Positions 45,387-58,670 are shown, counted from the first letter of the stretch. The stretch: 64,000 bases of DNA from Camellia lanceoleosa (GCA_025200525.1 CM045770.1:128193429-128257428); one strand, 5' to 3'. The notes: a model not told the origin generated them from the letters alone. Numbers and translations: made by a program.

Positions 45387-46724
45387 ATGAATGATGAGTT
45401 AAGCCTTTGGCTAACACTTTCGGACTTGGGATTTGGTTCCATTACTGGCGATAAGAATGTTGTAGGCTGTAAATGGGTCTATAAGGTCAAAACCCTTTCT
45501 GATGGGTCTTTGGAACGGTACAAAGCTCGTCTAGTTGCCCAAGGCTTTTCTCAGGAGTATGGGATTGATTACGATGAGACTTTTGCCCCCGTTGCCAAGA
45601 TGACTACTGTTCGTACTCTTATCTCTGTTGCCGCTGCCCATCATTGGCCCCTGTTTCAACTAGATGTCAAAAATGCTTTTCTGAATGGGCATCTTGCTGA
45701 AGAAGTGTATATGCGCCCTCCACCGGGTCTCTCTCACCCTCCTGGTGTTGTTTGTCGTCTTCGCCGTGCTCTATATGGTCTCAAGCAGTCTCCTCGTGCT
45801 TGGTATGAGCGATTTCACTCTGTTGCCCTTCAGCTTGGTTTTCGCCCTAGTCATCATGATTGTGCTCTCTTTGTTCGGCGCACTTCTGTTGGGCTTGTTC
45901 TCCTTCTCTTATATGTGGATGATATGATCATCACTGGCTCTGATTATAGTACTATTGAGGAGGTTAAGCATCAGTTGTTTCAGGAGTTCGAGATGAAGGA
46001 TTTGAGGTTTCTTCGGTATTTTCTTGGTATTGAGGTTGCTACTTCTCCTACTGGGTATCTTCTCTCTCAGACTAAATATGCCCGTGATATTCTTCCTCGT
46101 GCCAATCTCACTTATGAGAAAATTGTTGACACTCCTCTTGAGTTGCATGCTAAGTTTTCTGCTTCTGATGGCGTTCCTCTTGAGGATCCCACTTTGTATC
46201 GCGAGTTGGTTGGGTGCCTTGTTTATCTCACCGTTACTCGTCTGGATATCTCCTATGCTGTGCACATTCTCAGTCAGTTTGTTTCTGCTCCTCGTTCCAC
46301 ACCTTTGCCGCCTTACTTCTGCGCTTACCGTGGCACTTTGTTGCAATGTTTACTGTTATCTGCCTCTTCGGACTTGACTCTCTGTGCCTATGCTGACGCT
46401 GATTGGGCAGATGACATCTCTGATCGCAAATCCACTTCTGGTCTTTGTGTTTTCCTTGGCGATTCCCTCATATCCTGGAAGAGTAAGAAACAGTCTGTCG
46501 TTGCTCGTTCCACTACTGAGGCTGAGTATCGTGCCATGGCTCATGCTACTTCCGAGATCGTTTGGCTTCGCTGGCTTCTTTCTGATATGGGTGTCTCTCT
46601 TTCTGATCCGACTCCGTTGTATTGTGATAATCAGAGTGCTGTCCAGATTGCTCATAATTCCGTCTTTCATGAGCGGACCAAGCATGTTGAAATAGATTGT
46701 CACTTTGTCAGACAGCATCTTTAG
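45387..46724 (+). pseudogene. copia reverse transcriptase and RNase H
   Basis: An open frame of 445 codons. RT motifs: KNVVGCKWVYKVK, DYDETFAPVAKMTTVR, FQLDVKNAFLNGHLAEEVYM, LYGLKQSPRAWY and catalytic LLLYVDDMIITG. RNase H motifs: YADADWADDISDRKSTSG, KKQSVVARSTTEAEYRAMAH, LYCDNQSAVQIAHN and HERTKHVEIDCHFVRQ. The reading frame is intact over both domains, but gag-pol upstream is broken, so expression as a normal polyprotein is unlikely. Confidence 0.93.
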
Positions 46725-46860
46725 GCTGGCACTATTACTCTCCCATTTGTTCCCTCATCTCTTCAGTTGGCCGATTTTTTTACGAAGACTCGTACTGTTG
46801 CTCGTTTTCGTTTTCTTCTTAGCAAAATTTCGATGCTTTCTGCACTCGCATCCTCAGTTT

Positions 46861-46873
46861 GAGGGGGGGGAGG
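46861..46873 (+). other. Polypurine tract of the copia element
   Basis: GAGGGGGGGGAGG directly before the 3' LTR. Confidence 0.9.
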
Positions 46874-47008
46874 TGTGAATTATCTAGTTTATATTATTCA
46901 TTAAGGATAGTGTAGTACTTTCGGTTATTAGGGTTTCATTCTATTGCTTATATATTTTTGTACTTCTTTTGATTAATGAATAGACACAAGTTTTGTCGTC
47001 TGTTAACA
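46874..47008 (+). repeat. 3' LTR of the copia element
   Basis: 135 bp, nearly identical to 42103-42237. Confidence 0.93.
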
Positions 47009-48741
47009 GACTCGGACTTTCAAGTATCAAACTTTAACAATGTAGAAACATTATATTGGAATTGGGATGCTGCAAAAGAAATTCGGAGAGAGTTAAAAGT
47101 CATTAACAACCAATAGTTAAAAAAATCTCATAAAGCATAGAACTCAAATAGAGCAACTCCAACAAACCAAAGGACTGACTAACCTTCAAAGATGGTCTTC
47201 TTGTCACATAGTTTGAGAAGGTCAAGAGTTTTTTATATTGCTTGGAGAACTGAAATAACAGTTACTAATTAGACAAGTCAAGAGAAACAATAGAAAGCAA
47301 ATGTACCAACATAGATGTGATGAAGTCATCTTCAACATTTGCATGATGCAGGTGTGCACAATCAGGAATTTGCATACCTTTTAGTTATTTAACATATAAA
47401 AACAAAAAATAATTTCAAAATGGCTAGAACAGTCCCATATAAATGAAATTATGGAATTTTCTATGTCCAATAATTCAACTGGAACACATTTTAATAGTGT
47501 AAACCAACATTTGCGGGGTGCCTACATTTTTTTCATAACCTTATTTGTAGGCTGAAGAAGTAAACCTCTTCATAACTAGCAGTGTGGAATTCAAAGACTG
47601 CAATTGTATGTTTGGTGGAGTAGATCGTGTGAACATTTCTTGCAAGATAGGTGTCAAAAAACAGCATGCATATGGGCACCAAATTTTAGAATTAAAAATA
47701 AGTAATTACCAAGAATTGTGACTCATAGGTCTGACTGTAAAGGTAGGAAATACATCAGAGCCAACATCAAAGTTAAGCAGCTTTATATATTTGAGGAACA
47801 ATCCAAAGTTTAGTGACTTCTATGTATGGCTGAAAAGCACTATAACAATTAAATTTGTGAAAAATAAAGCTTGCTCATGTAATAAAAGACTGCATGAAAG
47901 CTACAATTTCCAAAGGAAACAATGACATACAATAGCAAACTTAACTGTTATGCCCAGAGACTATTAATCCATAGAAAAGAAAGAAACTGATTCTTATTTG
48001 CTATGTGGTTCACATTGTCAATAAATAAAAAAAAAATCAACAACTACGGCCTACAGGTAAAGGATTTCACATGTAAAAATAACACAACAGTGATAGGTTC
48101 TCAGCTGTATATCCTATACTCTGTAATTCCTTCCGAACTTGTAAAACAGTAAAAAAAAAAAAAAATTACAAGTTTCAACAAATGCCATAATCAACCAATT
48201 TCTCATTAGTTTAAGGTTAGCAATCCCCTATGCACAAAGCACTCAGTATGGGTTGCCATCAGGAAAACATCCGAATGAAAAATTAACACACACACATATA
48301 TAGATCGACAAGGTAATTTTTTAAAAAAAAGTGACTTAAACACCGCATAAGAATGTCTAAATCCTCCAGCGTAGGCAATTATATTTACGTTTCAGAGAAA
48401 GGTCGCATATGCAAGAACAAAACACAATCCAAGACAAACTATACCAGCATGTTTTGTAAAGAATATGAATTTATTTTGTAATTTCTCAGTAGTATCTAAC
48501 AGAGAAAGTTTACAATGCTTTTGGGAAAAATAAGCATGACTGATGAGAAACTCACAAATCTATCATGGCAAGCATTCAACCTTTGAACAAAAAAAGTAGC
48601 ATAAAACTATTGCAGCGCCAATGGTGGCTTGCAGCCTGTAAGCAAGTCCAGAAATATATAAGTTTTCATAAGGGCACTATGAACGCTTAATACAAAAACT
48701 ACAGTGGACCATTATTCGAATACATTGGCTAAATACAAACC
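47009..48741. other. Intergenic DNA, nothing recognised
   Basis: AT-rich, without long frames or clear repeats. No RNA gene was found. Confidence 0.4.
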
Positions 48742-50764
48742 CTAGCTGTAACGCCCCGAAATAATTAACATAAACCCATCTCACAACAGTACTACAATAG
48801 ATCAACAATCTCATATCCTCTGTTCATTTTAGCTGTGGTCGTTACAAAAGATGACATATGCAATATACATTCACAAATCCTAGATTCTGAATTTATAGCA
48901 TATCGCATGGATATAAGAGTAAAAGACAGGCAAAACCAAATAAATAAATGCCCTAATGGCTTACAACTTTCTAAGACGATACTTGGTTACAACAAAATGA
49001 GTTTTAACTCAATACAAGTAAAGCCCGAGACTTGAACAAAAATAGTTACAATAAGAAACAAAAGGGAGCCTTGAGCTCCAACTCCTCACAAGCTATGTCC
49101 TTGGCAGAGGCATATCATCAGCACCTGAAAGTTGTTTTCCATATAGGGTGAGCCAAAACTCAATAAGAATACTCTAACACAGTATATGAATCTTAAGCAA
49201 AATCATGAGGTGAATGCACATGCATGCTCTTTTTCAAACATTCCTCGTTTTCCATCTCAAAACAATGCAATGCCAGATTATATATCAATTCATGAAAATA
49301 ATTCTTTTTAATACAGAAAACAGGGCATTGGATACAAAACACTGGGAATCTCTAGGTACGTGTCTACCAGTAAGCTATACAAGCACTACCAAAGCCATTT
49401 TACTAGTACTAACCAGAAGGATCGGCACCTAACTGTGCAGGTTTCTGAACTTTCATCAAGGACACACAAGCCAACATCATAACCATAACCACACCCTCTA
49501 ACCAAATTCACCAAGGTATTCACCCCTTTTTCTCAAAAACCGATACATTTACAATGTTCAATGTATGATGATGCATAATGCACAATGGATGAGAAATTAG
49601 TTTCAATTCAACCTAATCCTCATACAATGTCTACAACAATCAAGACTATCCTCCACCGATAGCGCAAAACAAATATTTCTATTCAATAAATAACTTCCAA
49701 TCAAAAGATACAATTTTATCAATTACAATGGGAGTAATATTACATATCCAACTCCCCCATCTTCATCAACATAGCATTAAATTCAATTTTACAATATCCA
49801 ACCTCATTTTCCATTTCCCTCTTCATAAATTCAAAAATCCAAAATTTGGGCAAAACCACTTTTTTTCTTTCAAAATCAATTTTGAGAATAGATTTTCACC
49901 GAAATGACACAAATCACCCATATCCACATTCTCACCACCATTTTCAAACATCAATTTGAAAAACCCCTCTTTTGATTTCAACCAAACCCTAGGTTTTACC
50001 AAAATTTTCCCAAACACATAACTCTTTTCAAAAGGCAAATAACTAAGCTAAGAATCATAAAAACAGTCAAATAAATCCCTACCTCTAAGTAGAAGACAAG
50101 AAGAAACCATAGGTAGAACTCAACGGAGTTAAAACCACCAACTTCTCTGATTAGAACGAAGCCCTCAACGTGCTCCATCTTTACTCCAAAGGGTGAGGGT
50201 TAGGAAATCAACAGATTGAGAGTATTTGGAGTAACAGCTCAAGAACTAGAGAGAGAGAGTAGATATAGGGTTTTGGAATGTTTAGAGAGAGAAAGAGATG
50301 AAAAAGTGATCAAAAAGGTCCGTCTCTTGGACTAATATACGCACAGATCGCTCAAGCGCAAGAATGGTTGCTCGAGCGACAGACACAATAAGTGACGCCG
50401 CTCGAGCGACCAAAACCACCGCTCGAGACAACAATGAACCCCTCCCAGAAGTTCAGACCTACAAAAGTTCGCTCGAGCGCAAGAAGGAACGGTCGAGCGA
50501 AGATATCAAACTCTCAGAAGTTTTATAGACTGTAAAAGACCGCTTGAGCACATGAATAGTCATTTGAGCGAACAGGCAAAATCCTGGGCAACAACACTTT
50601 GAAAAACTAACTTCCAACCATATTTCAAACACAACCAAAACTCCCAATGGCCAAACTCAATGAGCAATAAGACTGAAAATGAGTTGAACAACAATTGAAT
50701 ACACGGTTTCTCGAATCCAAAAGCAATAAATGAGTCGGGTCTAAACCAGAATCATTATACTAGC
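48742..50764 (-). mobile_element. Solo LTR (2013 bp) with target duplication CTAGC
   Basis: CTAGC flanks both sides (48742-48746 and 50760-50764). The LTR proper is 48747-50759, starting TGTAACGCCCCG and ending CATTATA, where the expected terminal CA has become TA. On the minus strand it has a CTCGAG palindrome cluster near its start, a CT-rich leader (about 50300-50240) and a TTTTGGCTCACCC...TTTCAGGTG block (49121-49172). No internal retroelement sequence remains. Confidence 0.8.
50349..50570. repeat. CTCGAGCG palindrome cluster in a solo LTR
   Basis: Words such as GCTCGAGCGAC, CCGCTCGAGCG, GCTCGAGAC and GGTCGAGCG recur six to eight times at short spacing. Confidence 0.8.
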
Positions 50765-51302
50765 TTCTGAAATATAATTAAGGGTTATTGCACTTTACCT
50801 CCTATGGTTTAACCCAAAAACACGTTACCTCCCTAATGTTTAAAAATGTACACATAGCACCATGTGGTCTAAAGTAAAATGCAAAACTAATGGATTCCAT
50901 TAAAGATAACAGCTCATTTTGGTCAAATGTTGGTGAGGTGAGTGACAATTGTGCTATAATAAAATTTTGGAGAAAATTACTGTATTGCCCTTATTGAAAT
51001 ATTTTCCCATCTTATTCCTCAACACTCACCATCTCTACTGCCTCAACCCACCACCATCAGGTTTTGTTTACATCCCCAAAACCACCATAGAGCATCCCCC
51101 TAAAAGGCCACCCTTTAACACCAATCAGCAGCCACCAATGGCCACCATCAACCTCAAACCTACGGTGGAAACTACCACCTACACCCCTCCTAACAGCAGC
51201 CATGGCTGCCCTGTAGCCAGCCCAAACACCAAAATGTATGAAATTAATTTACTTAAAATGACAAAAACAAAAAAATAATAATTTCTTCTAATTTGTGTTA
51301 CT

Positions 51303-51620
51303 TCAAATTGAAAAATCCAACCCACACTTCTTTTTAAAATTCAGGTATTAAAGAGAGGGAAACTGAAGCCTTACAACTAGCATAGATAGGGTAACTTCAA
51401 GCGATATGTGACACATTCTAACACACCCTCCTAGACCACAACATACAATAGCCGGATAAATGGCACACCAGCCACAGGCCCAACCAAGCTTTGATAGCAA
51501 ATTGAAAAGCCTAATCCACACTTCTCCTTAAAATCCAGGTATTGAAGAGAGGAAAACTAGAGCATTATAACCAGCACAGATGGGGCAACTCCAAACGATG
51601 TGCGACACATTCCAATATTC
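51303..51620 (+). repeat. Tandem duplication, period about 197 bp
   Basis: AAATTGAAAAATCCAACCCA... (51306) recurs as AAATTGAAAAGCCTAATCCA... (51502). About 120 bp of each copy is alignable, through GATGTGCGACACATTCC-type ends. Confidence 0.75.
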
Positions 51621-51961
51621 TCTTGGAATGTTGAAGGTGTATTTCATATCCAAGAAGAGGCCTCAAGAACCAAAAGGAAGGAGCTGAGGGAAGCCCGATG
51701 AGTTACTGATATAGAGGCTGGATGTGAAGGTAATAAAGAGCTAGCGGGGGAAAATGAGACGAACAGTAAGAGTAAGCAGCCTTATATAAGTGGTTGAAGC
51801 ATTGCCCATGGCTTAAGAAATTGCATTAAGGATTTGGAGGATGTCAAATTGAACCTTGGTGCTAATGTAGTTAGGTTGGGGATGCAATAGACAGTTGATG
51901 TAGTTAGCTTGGGACTAAGGTTTTAAATAATGGTGGCGGTTACCATAACAGTAACGGTAGT

Positions 51962-54392
51962 TGTAGGATCTCCTCTGGAGGGTATCCGGCATGCCCGCAC
52001 AATTCAAAAAAAAACTCTATTTGGCTCACAAATGTGCAATGCGAAGCAAGTGAGGCTCCAGATCTGGCAATCCATAGAAAATCCACTAATCACAAGAAAT
52101 GCCAAATAAGGACCACGTCACCAGACTCAGAGTCGTCACCTAATCTTTTTGGGAAAACAAGGAAACCCTAACTGGTGTCAAATGCTATTGTCCGTCATAA
52201 CCAAAGTGTCCGGCTCGGGAGCTTATGTATAAGGGAGGAAGGTCATGAATTGAGCACTCCTGCTCACCTGATCAAAGATTAGCTTCTACTAATTCATGAT
52301 ATGAGAATTATATCATATAACCCAATTATTAATGCTATCTTTACTATGTGGAGCAGACAAATATAGACCGAATCACCTACTTTGGAATGTTCTAATCTCT
52401 CGCCATTTGAAAAGGATTTGAAAGCAGAAATCTCATAAAAAAAGATGGGATAACCAATGTGCAAAGAGATCGAAATCATCCCAACTTAGGCAATGGGGCC
52501 TCCATACAATGAGCAATCATAGAGATATAACATGTAAGCACATAGCCTTATGGTAGTGTGTTGGACATAATAAGAAGCAATCACACATAGGATGCAAAGA
52601 TGAAAGAGGCTCACTTAGTACTCCTCCACACCATGCCATGAGTGTAAAGGGTTAGAAATCAATACGTGATCTTAGATACTAGGCTAGATGGTATGCAAAG
52701 AAAAATAAGGAGACTCACCGGGTACTCCAACCAAGTGAAACAAAAGACAACCAATTAGAAATATGCATGATTCTATATGTAAAAGATCTATAAAATGTAG
52801 GATTCATACAAAATAAGTCTTACGAACTCGAACACTATTAGGATGACATATGAACCATCAAAAGCTACACACCACGTAACTATCAAAATAAAAATGGTCC
52901 CGAGCTCAGATGCATGATCCTAAGCTAAACATATGAATGTCATGATGACAAAATAAGAAAAGCGAAATAAGCTAGATAGAGGGAAGAGGAAAGTAAAGGG
53001 TAGGGAGAAAAGAAACCCATTCTGACACACGCAGCAAGTATAATAAATGAATACTAAAATAAAGCTAAGACAAAGTAGAATACTCCAGCGAAGATAAAGA
53101 GGTCCTAGCCTTCAAGCACATGGAAACAAGTATAGACTACCCAGATCCGTGAAAGGATGAGAAGGTAGGTCCAACTTATCCTCGCAGAGGAAACCGTGTA
53201 TGGGTTTCTACATCCTCAATAATCCAATAAAAGCAATAAAACGAAATAAAGAAGACTCCAATGAGGATAGAGAGATTCCCACCCTTTAACACATGAAAAG
53301 GGATATAAACTATCCAAATTCATGAAATGATATCGAGAGGGGAGATTCAATCTATTCTCGCGAAGGAAACCATGCCTGGGTTTCTTTGTCAAAAAAAATC
53401 AATCAGAAAGGAGAAAAGTGGAAGACTCTAATGAGAAAAGAAGGGTCCTCCTCCCACTCATGAAAATGAGTATAAACTACTCAAATTCACGTAAAAGAGG
53501 TTCGAGAGGAGAGAACCAACCTCTTCTCATAGAGGAAGCCGTACCTGGGCTTTCAACCCATCAAAAAAAAAAAAAGGAATTTGGAGCCAAAGTCACTATA
53601 CAGGCCTCCACTAACTACAGAAAGGGGGTAGAAAAAGAGAGAATCCAACTATACTATCAACAACTCAACAATAATCTCAAGAAGGCTCCAATAATGAAGA
53701 AAAAGAGGTAGAGAAAATAGAATATTGTAAGAAATGCAAGAATGGAAGTAGGGATTACCTCTAAGTTAGCAGAGACAAGGCCCAAGCTGGTCACAATTTC
53801 TAATCCAAGCTCTCTCTAGCCAATAGAGATTTCTAGCTCCAAAACTCCAAGCAAAGGGATGAAGAAAATAGTCCAAATGTATGAATACCAGTGTCCAGGT
53901 CTCACTAGCTCTCGCTCAAATTAATTAATTGATTAAAATTACCTAATCAACTAATTAATTTAGAGAGTAATTATTTGGAATTTAGGGAATTGAAGCTTAG
54001 AATTGGGAACTAGAACCCCTAATTCTCCAAAGAGAGGGATGTTTATAGGCTTGGGAGCTTGGAATATGCCATTTGATCCCTTAGGACGGATGGCATATTC
54101 CAAGATGCCATGGGACACCTCATAAGAAGCAAGTTTGGCTGACACCAAATGATTTTCATCGAATAAGACCTATCCAGCCGGGCCCAAGTTGTTCGTCGTG
54201 TTTCCACTCGCCTTCAAAACATTTTGAAAATAGGTTTTGAAGGTCCAAAAAACTCTTTGGCCAAAATGGGTGTAGGAAGGTTTGTCTTTCTTCATCCCTA
54301 ACTTGTTGCTTGGAGCGATCTCAGTTTTAATCATCGGGAGCTTTTCATGGAGCGCCCAAGTCTTAAGGCCAGTAAAAAATGGAGTGTCTACA
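51962..54392 (-). mobile_element. Probable solo LTR (2431 bp), Tat/Ogre-like ends
   Basis: Ends are TGTAGGATCTCC and GGAGTGTCTACA. In minus orientation it begins TGTAGACACTCCATTTTTTA, reminiscent of Tat/Ogre-type gypsy LTRs. Flanks GTAGT and ATAGC agree in three of five bases, so the duplication is weak, but the surrounding Mutator-like sequence continues sensibly across it. It contains a roughly 170 bp tandem repeat. Moderately sure. Confidence 0.5.
53073..53560 (+). repeat. Three tandem units of about 150-175 bp
   Basis: Each unit contains GAAGACTC(C/T)AATGAG-like, ATATAAACTA(T/C)CCAAATT-like and GAGGAAACC...TGGGTTTC words. The last words fall near 53182, 53363 and 53533. Confidence 0.75.
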
Positions 54393-55905
54393 ATAGCGTT
54401 GACACGGTTGTGGGGTGTAACAGTCGTAGTGTAACGGTGGCGGCAACTGGAACAGTGAATTTTTTAATAATTTGCACAACTTTAGGAAACATAACGATAC
54501 ACATGTTTTTATTTCAGAATCACATTTAGTGAGGTTCAAAATGATTTTTAATATTTTTGTTTAGTTTTAAAACATGATCCAATATGTATACACTAATTTT
54601 TATATTAGTTTTAAGTCACTATGGAGAATTTTCCTTTTGTTAGATTTATTTAATTTTTTTTACTTTACGAATTATACTTATGGATAACTTCCAATTTGTT
54701 AAGAAAAAAAAATGAAGTACGTTTAACATTAAAAATAATAGTCTCATAAACATAAGTTCAAAATACAAAATGTCAATATAATAATGTAAAGGTGCATAAC
54801 ATGAAAACTAAATTTTGTTCAATAAATTTAATAATCAAATATAATTAAGTTAAAAAGTAAAGAAATCTTGTAGAACTTGAAGATTGGACATTCAAAACAT
54901 GAACAGATAAGACTTTTACTTGAGTTCTATGTAACTAGAAAATAAAAAGAAAAAATAGCATTATATACAAAATTTATAATTAAAAAATTAAAAATTAAAA
55001 ATTAAAAATAGAAGCATAACGGTCATAACGGTATTGTAGCGGCGATGTAATGACTGTTACAGCCTATACATAATGGTGGCGGCCGTTACAGTTGTGAATT
55101 TCTGTCACACCGCTATAGCTGCCATAACGGGTGGCGGTAACCACCACAACCATTATGTAAAGGTTACAGTCGCTTTTTAAAACCTTGCTTGGAATTGTGA
55201 AAGAGGGAAGTGATAAAAGCATTCACTTTGGTTACCTAGTCAATTGTATTTGTCATGCCCAAAATCAGATGACCCAAAACCGTGAAACGATATGATAATA
55301 CTTGATAACTTAAGGTGATAGGTAACAAATAATTTATAAAGATTCATTTATTAATTAAACATTTAAAAGTGACATTTTGAAAACTTATCATTCTCGATTT
55401 ATGGTTACGTACAATCACTATGGAATGGTTTTGTGACCTCGCACTCACCTTCACAAGCATACATACAAACATTTCCCAAATGGTTCTCATAAAACTATAA
55501 AGTTACACAAATTACAATGATCCGCAGGCTTACAAACCAAGCCTCCCAAGTAATAAATACATGAGTTTAACTAAAGAAATAAAATATCCAAGACCACCCA
55601 TAATGACTCCAAATCCCATATCAAAACATACGGCGGGAACCCACCCAGTTTGAGTACTATCCCAAGCCCCTCTTTTCCTAAAATAAACGACAAGTCTAAA
55701 CGAAGTTAGAGTCTTCAGAGTTCACTATTACAAATATTACAACAAAATACCTAAATACGAAAGTGACTCTTCAAATCCTGAACAAGCTTAATGCGGTCCC
55801 TCTGCTCATCTCCTAAAAGCAAAGGAGTGAGCTAACTAGCCTAGTAGAGAATAATCTTCTACAAACTTATATGCTATCATGGTACACAGTGGTGTTAAGT
55901 GTGCA

Positions 55906-56835
55906 CAGTGGCGTACCCAGGAATTTCCTTTAGCGGGGTCATTTAACAAAGCATCATCAATGTCATATATCATATTTTTAGTTCTACACAATTTGTCAAC
56001 ATTAACATTCACATAATACTCTGTAAATTTCATATATTCCCAAATCACATTGACAAAAGTGACCCAAACTAGTGAAATTACAAGTAAAAACAAAATATTG
56101 GAATATTACCACCATTACTTCAACAAAAATAAGTAAATATCTACACTACTACAATTGTCCGTGATGACTTTTCATTTTCTGAAATTGCTGCAAAATGGCC
56201 TCATTTGTTATTCTATCAAATAGATCTTTTTCAATATATGTAACCAAACAATCATTCACCCAACTATCAGCCAAAAAAAACCCTAGCCATAGTTGCTGTA
56301 TAATCCCAAGTATTGACAAACCCATCAACACAATTGAATCACACAAAAAAAGAGAGAGAGAAGGTTTTAGAGTAAAAGAAAGCTAACCTTGGTGCCACAA
56401 TCAAAGACCAAAGGGCCTAAACTAGATCAAAGTCTCGACAATCACAACTACCGCAACGAATGAATGAAGACCCAAAAAAATGAACAAGTTTCTGCAACTA
56501 GAATGGAACATTGGAGAGAAAAAGAATGAAGGAAGAAGCAACGTAAGAGTAAGAGACAACCAAAGCAATAGTCGATGAAGAGAACCAAAAGTCAATGTCT
56601 AGTCTCCAAAAGGAATAAATAAACGTTTGATTTGTTTCTAGAAGCCTAAATTTCTAAATAAAGTTTGATTTTGTTTTTACCTACTAGGGTCAATTTATAA
56701 AAGTTTAAAAATTAATTTATTTTATTTAGGCCCACTAGGTTCAACTTGTAAATACTCATAATTTTTTACATATACCCTATCAAAAATTTGAAGGTGTCAA
56801 TTGACACCACTGGTCAAAGCATAGCTCCGCCCCTG
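55906..56835. mobile_element. hAT-like non-autonomous insertion
   Basis: Terminal words CAGTGGCGTACCC and, inverted, CAGGGGCGGAGCT are related and resemble plant hAT ends. The inside shows no intact transposase. The 8 bp flanks (AGTGTGCA and ATAATTTC) do not match, so the borders are approximate. Confidence 0.45.
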
Positions 56836-57579
56836 ATAATTTCTATATACTGAGCTAACCTATAAGAAAGATACAAAATCGACAATTAAGATATGAATGA
56901 TGCAATGCTAGCCTATGAAATGTGAATGTTGTGAAGTGTATGAATTGTGAAAATTAAATAAAATAAAACCAATATCTGATCAACTCCTCATAAATGAATT
57001 TCGTAGTTTCACAAACGTGTGCACACCACACCACACTCTCGATTTGCGTGACACCAATTCCATGCACTTTCCCTAAGGAGAAATCATATAATATTCCGAC
57101 TTTCTTGCTAGCTAGAAGGACCCGTGGTGGTCCCATTGGCCAAGTTTCGAGTTTTTCACTAGGAGCTTGAAACCCAAGCTGCTTTATTCCACAAACTGAC
57201 TCACACAAATTCCTACCACGTTGAGTAGTTCCCAATATGAAAATCAAACCCACACATGGTTATTCAATTCAATTTTTACAATTCTTCATGAAGTGTGATG
57301 AACAATATTCGACGATGTGATTCATGTGATTTAATAAACATGCTCCAACAACAATTTCGATATGAGAGATAAATAAAATTCTAAACATAAGCCCCAACTT
57401 AGCCAAAATTAGGAGTTTTCCACCAAGGGAGTTCCAAGCACTAATCTAACAAATAACAACCACCAATCTACTACCAATTCCATGAATAAGCTATGAAATA
57501 TGAATGATATGAACAAATATAACTAAAACCTAACTATAGCATGATTATGTAAAAGAAACTAAAGAAAATGCATAATAAC

Positions 57580-57630
<51 letters not shown>

Positions 57631-58031
57631 AGAAACCTTTTACCTCAAGAACAGAGGAGATAGAGAAACCCTAAGTGTGAAATTTGACGAATTGAAATTT
57701 CAGAAATGTAGCCCTCGTTGAGATCAACAACTTTGATTCTCAGATGGAAGACCGGCTCTCACTCTAGGTAGATTAAATCCAAGCTTGATGGTGTTGACAA
57801 TGGTCAAATGTAAAGAGGAGAAAAATAGAGATATAGAGAGAGTGGAAAGTGGAAAATGATATCTCCGGCAAAAATTATTGCCCAAGTACAAAAAAGAGGG
57901 TAAAAATGGGTGAAGGAGAGTGGGCCACGTGGCCCGAATCTAAGTTGAATATGTCGCACTGCTCAAGCAATCCCTCTAATTTCCAAATTTTTGCACTATG
58001 CAAAATAAAAAGAAGTTGCAATGACCAGTAG

Positions 58032-58150
58032 ACCGCTCAAGCAGTCAAACCACCACTTGAACGATGAACCTAAGTTCATAACATCAAATCTCTGCAGCTG
58101 CACAAGACTGCTCGAGCGGTCAAACCACCACTCAAGCGATCACTCAAGCA
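58032..58150. repeat. CTCGAGCGG/CTCAAGCG palindrome cluster in a solo LTR
   Basis: Words ACCGCTCAAGCAGTC, CTGCTCGAGCGGTC and CACTCAAGCGATC occur five to six times in about 120 bp. Confidence 0.75.
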
Positions 58151-58670
58151 TTTTGGTGTAAAAACTAAGTGAAAGTGCCACCTCCAAAACCCCCCAACGA
58201 CTCTCACTAATCACAGGAATGAAATACAATGCCATAATTGAAATGAATGAGGTTCAATCACATGCTTATAACTTCGGAAACACGAGAGAAAATAAACAAC
58301 TAACTTTGTAAATTGGCCAAGCCATGGATCTTGGAAAAAAATTTATTTAAAATAATGTTTGGAAACTCGAAACGTTACAGTATTCTTGGGTGATGGGTGA
58401 GAGGGAAAGATTCAATTTCTTAAAGTCCAAATGATGCTTTCAGAGGGACAAAGAGAGAGATGTTGTGGTAGTAAAGACATAAAGTCAAACATAGAGAAAA
58501 ATAATAATAATAAATAAGGCCAATATAGACTTTTTGTCAAAAATGATCAATGGAGTTGGACTTCGCACTTTAATCGAAACTAGTAGAGAGGTTATGTGCA
58601 TATTTTGAAACCTTAGGGAGGTTATGAGTTTTCGCGCTAAACCATAGCAAGTTAAAGTGCACATAACCCT

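Larger units (their letters stand above)
42103..47008 (+). mobile_element. Ty1/copia LTR retrotransposon with 135 bp LTRs
   Basis: A 4.9 kb element. Both LTRs (42103-42237 and 46874-47008) start TGTGAATTATC and end CTGTTAACA, and differ by only about three bases. The primer-binding site TGGTATCAGAGC directly follows the 5' LTR and a G-rich polypurine tract precedes the 3' LTR. The order gag, protease, integrase, RT, RNase H marks Ty1/copia. A few stops and one shift break the single polyprotein. Flanks TCAGT and GACTC do not match as a target duplication. Confidence 0.95.
51907..55196. mobile_element. Mutator-like element, non-autonomous, with 10 bp duplication
   Basis: The flanks are GCTTGGGACT (51907-51916) and GCTTGGAATT (55187-55196), eight of ten bases equal. 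The element (51917-55186) starts AAGGTTTTAAATAATGGTGG and ends, inverted, AAGGTTTTAAAAAGCGACTG. Inner ends share GGCGGTTACC-type words. Most of its length is a later LTR insertion (51962-54392), so its own sequence is only about 840 bp. No transposase seen. Confidence 0.65.
55246..58384 (-). mobile_element. Solo LTR with perfect target duplication GTATT
   Basis: GTATT at 55246-55250 and 58380-58384 flanks an LTR at 55251-58379 (3129 bp) with ends TGTCATGCCC and AACGTTACA. Minus orientation: CTCGAG cluster near its start (58150-58032), GA/CT microsatellite leader (57590-57640), AGCTCACTCC...TTTTAGGAGATGA block (55806-55832 on the other strand). A hAT-like insertion (55906-56835) enlarges it. 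No internal retroelement sequence. Confidence 0.82.
50781..58670. mobile_element. Mutator-like element with long terminal inverted repeats, heavily invaded
   Basis: The left end AGGGTTATTGCACTTTACCT and the inverse of the right end AGGGTTATGTGCACTTTAAC match, and similarity continues for about 90 bp (CTATGGTTTA, TAACCTCCCTAA). About 4.0 of its 7.9 kb is accounted for by later insertions (51917-55186 and 55251-58379 together take 6.4 kb), leaving roughly 1.4 kb of its own sequence. The candidate target duplications are AT-rich and do not match well, so assignment to Mutator-like elements rests on end form only. No transposase is visible. Confidence 0.5.
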
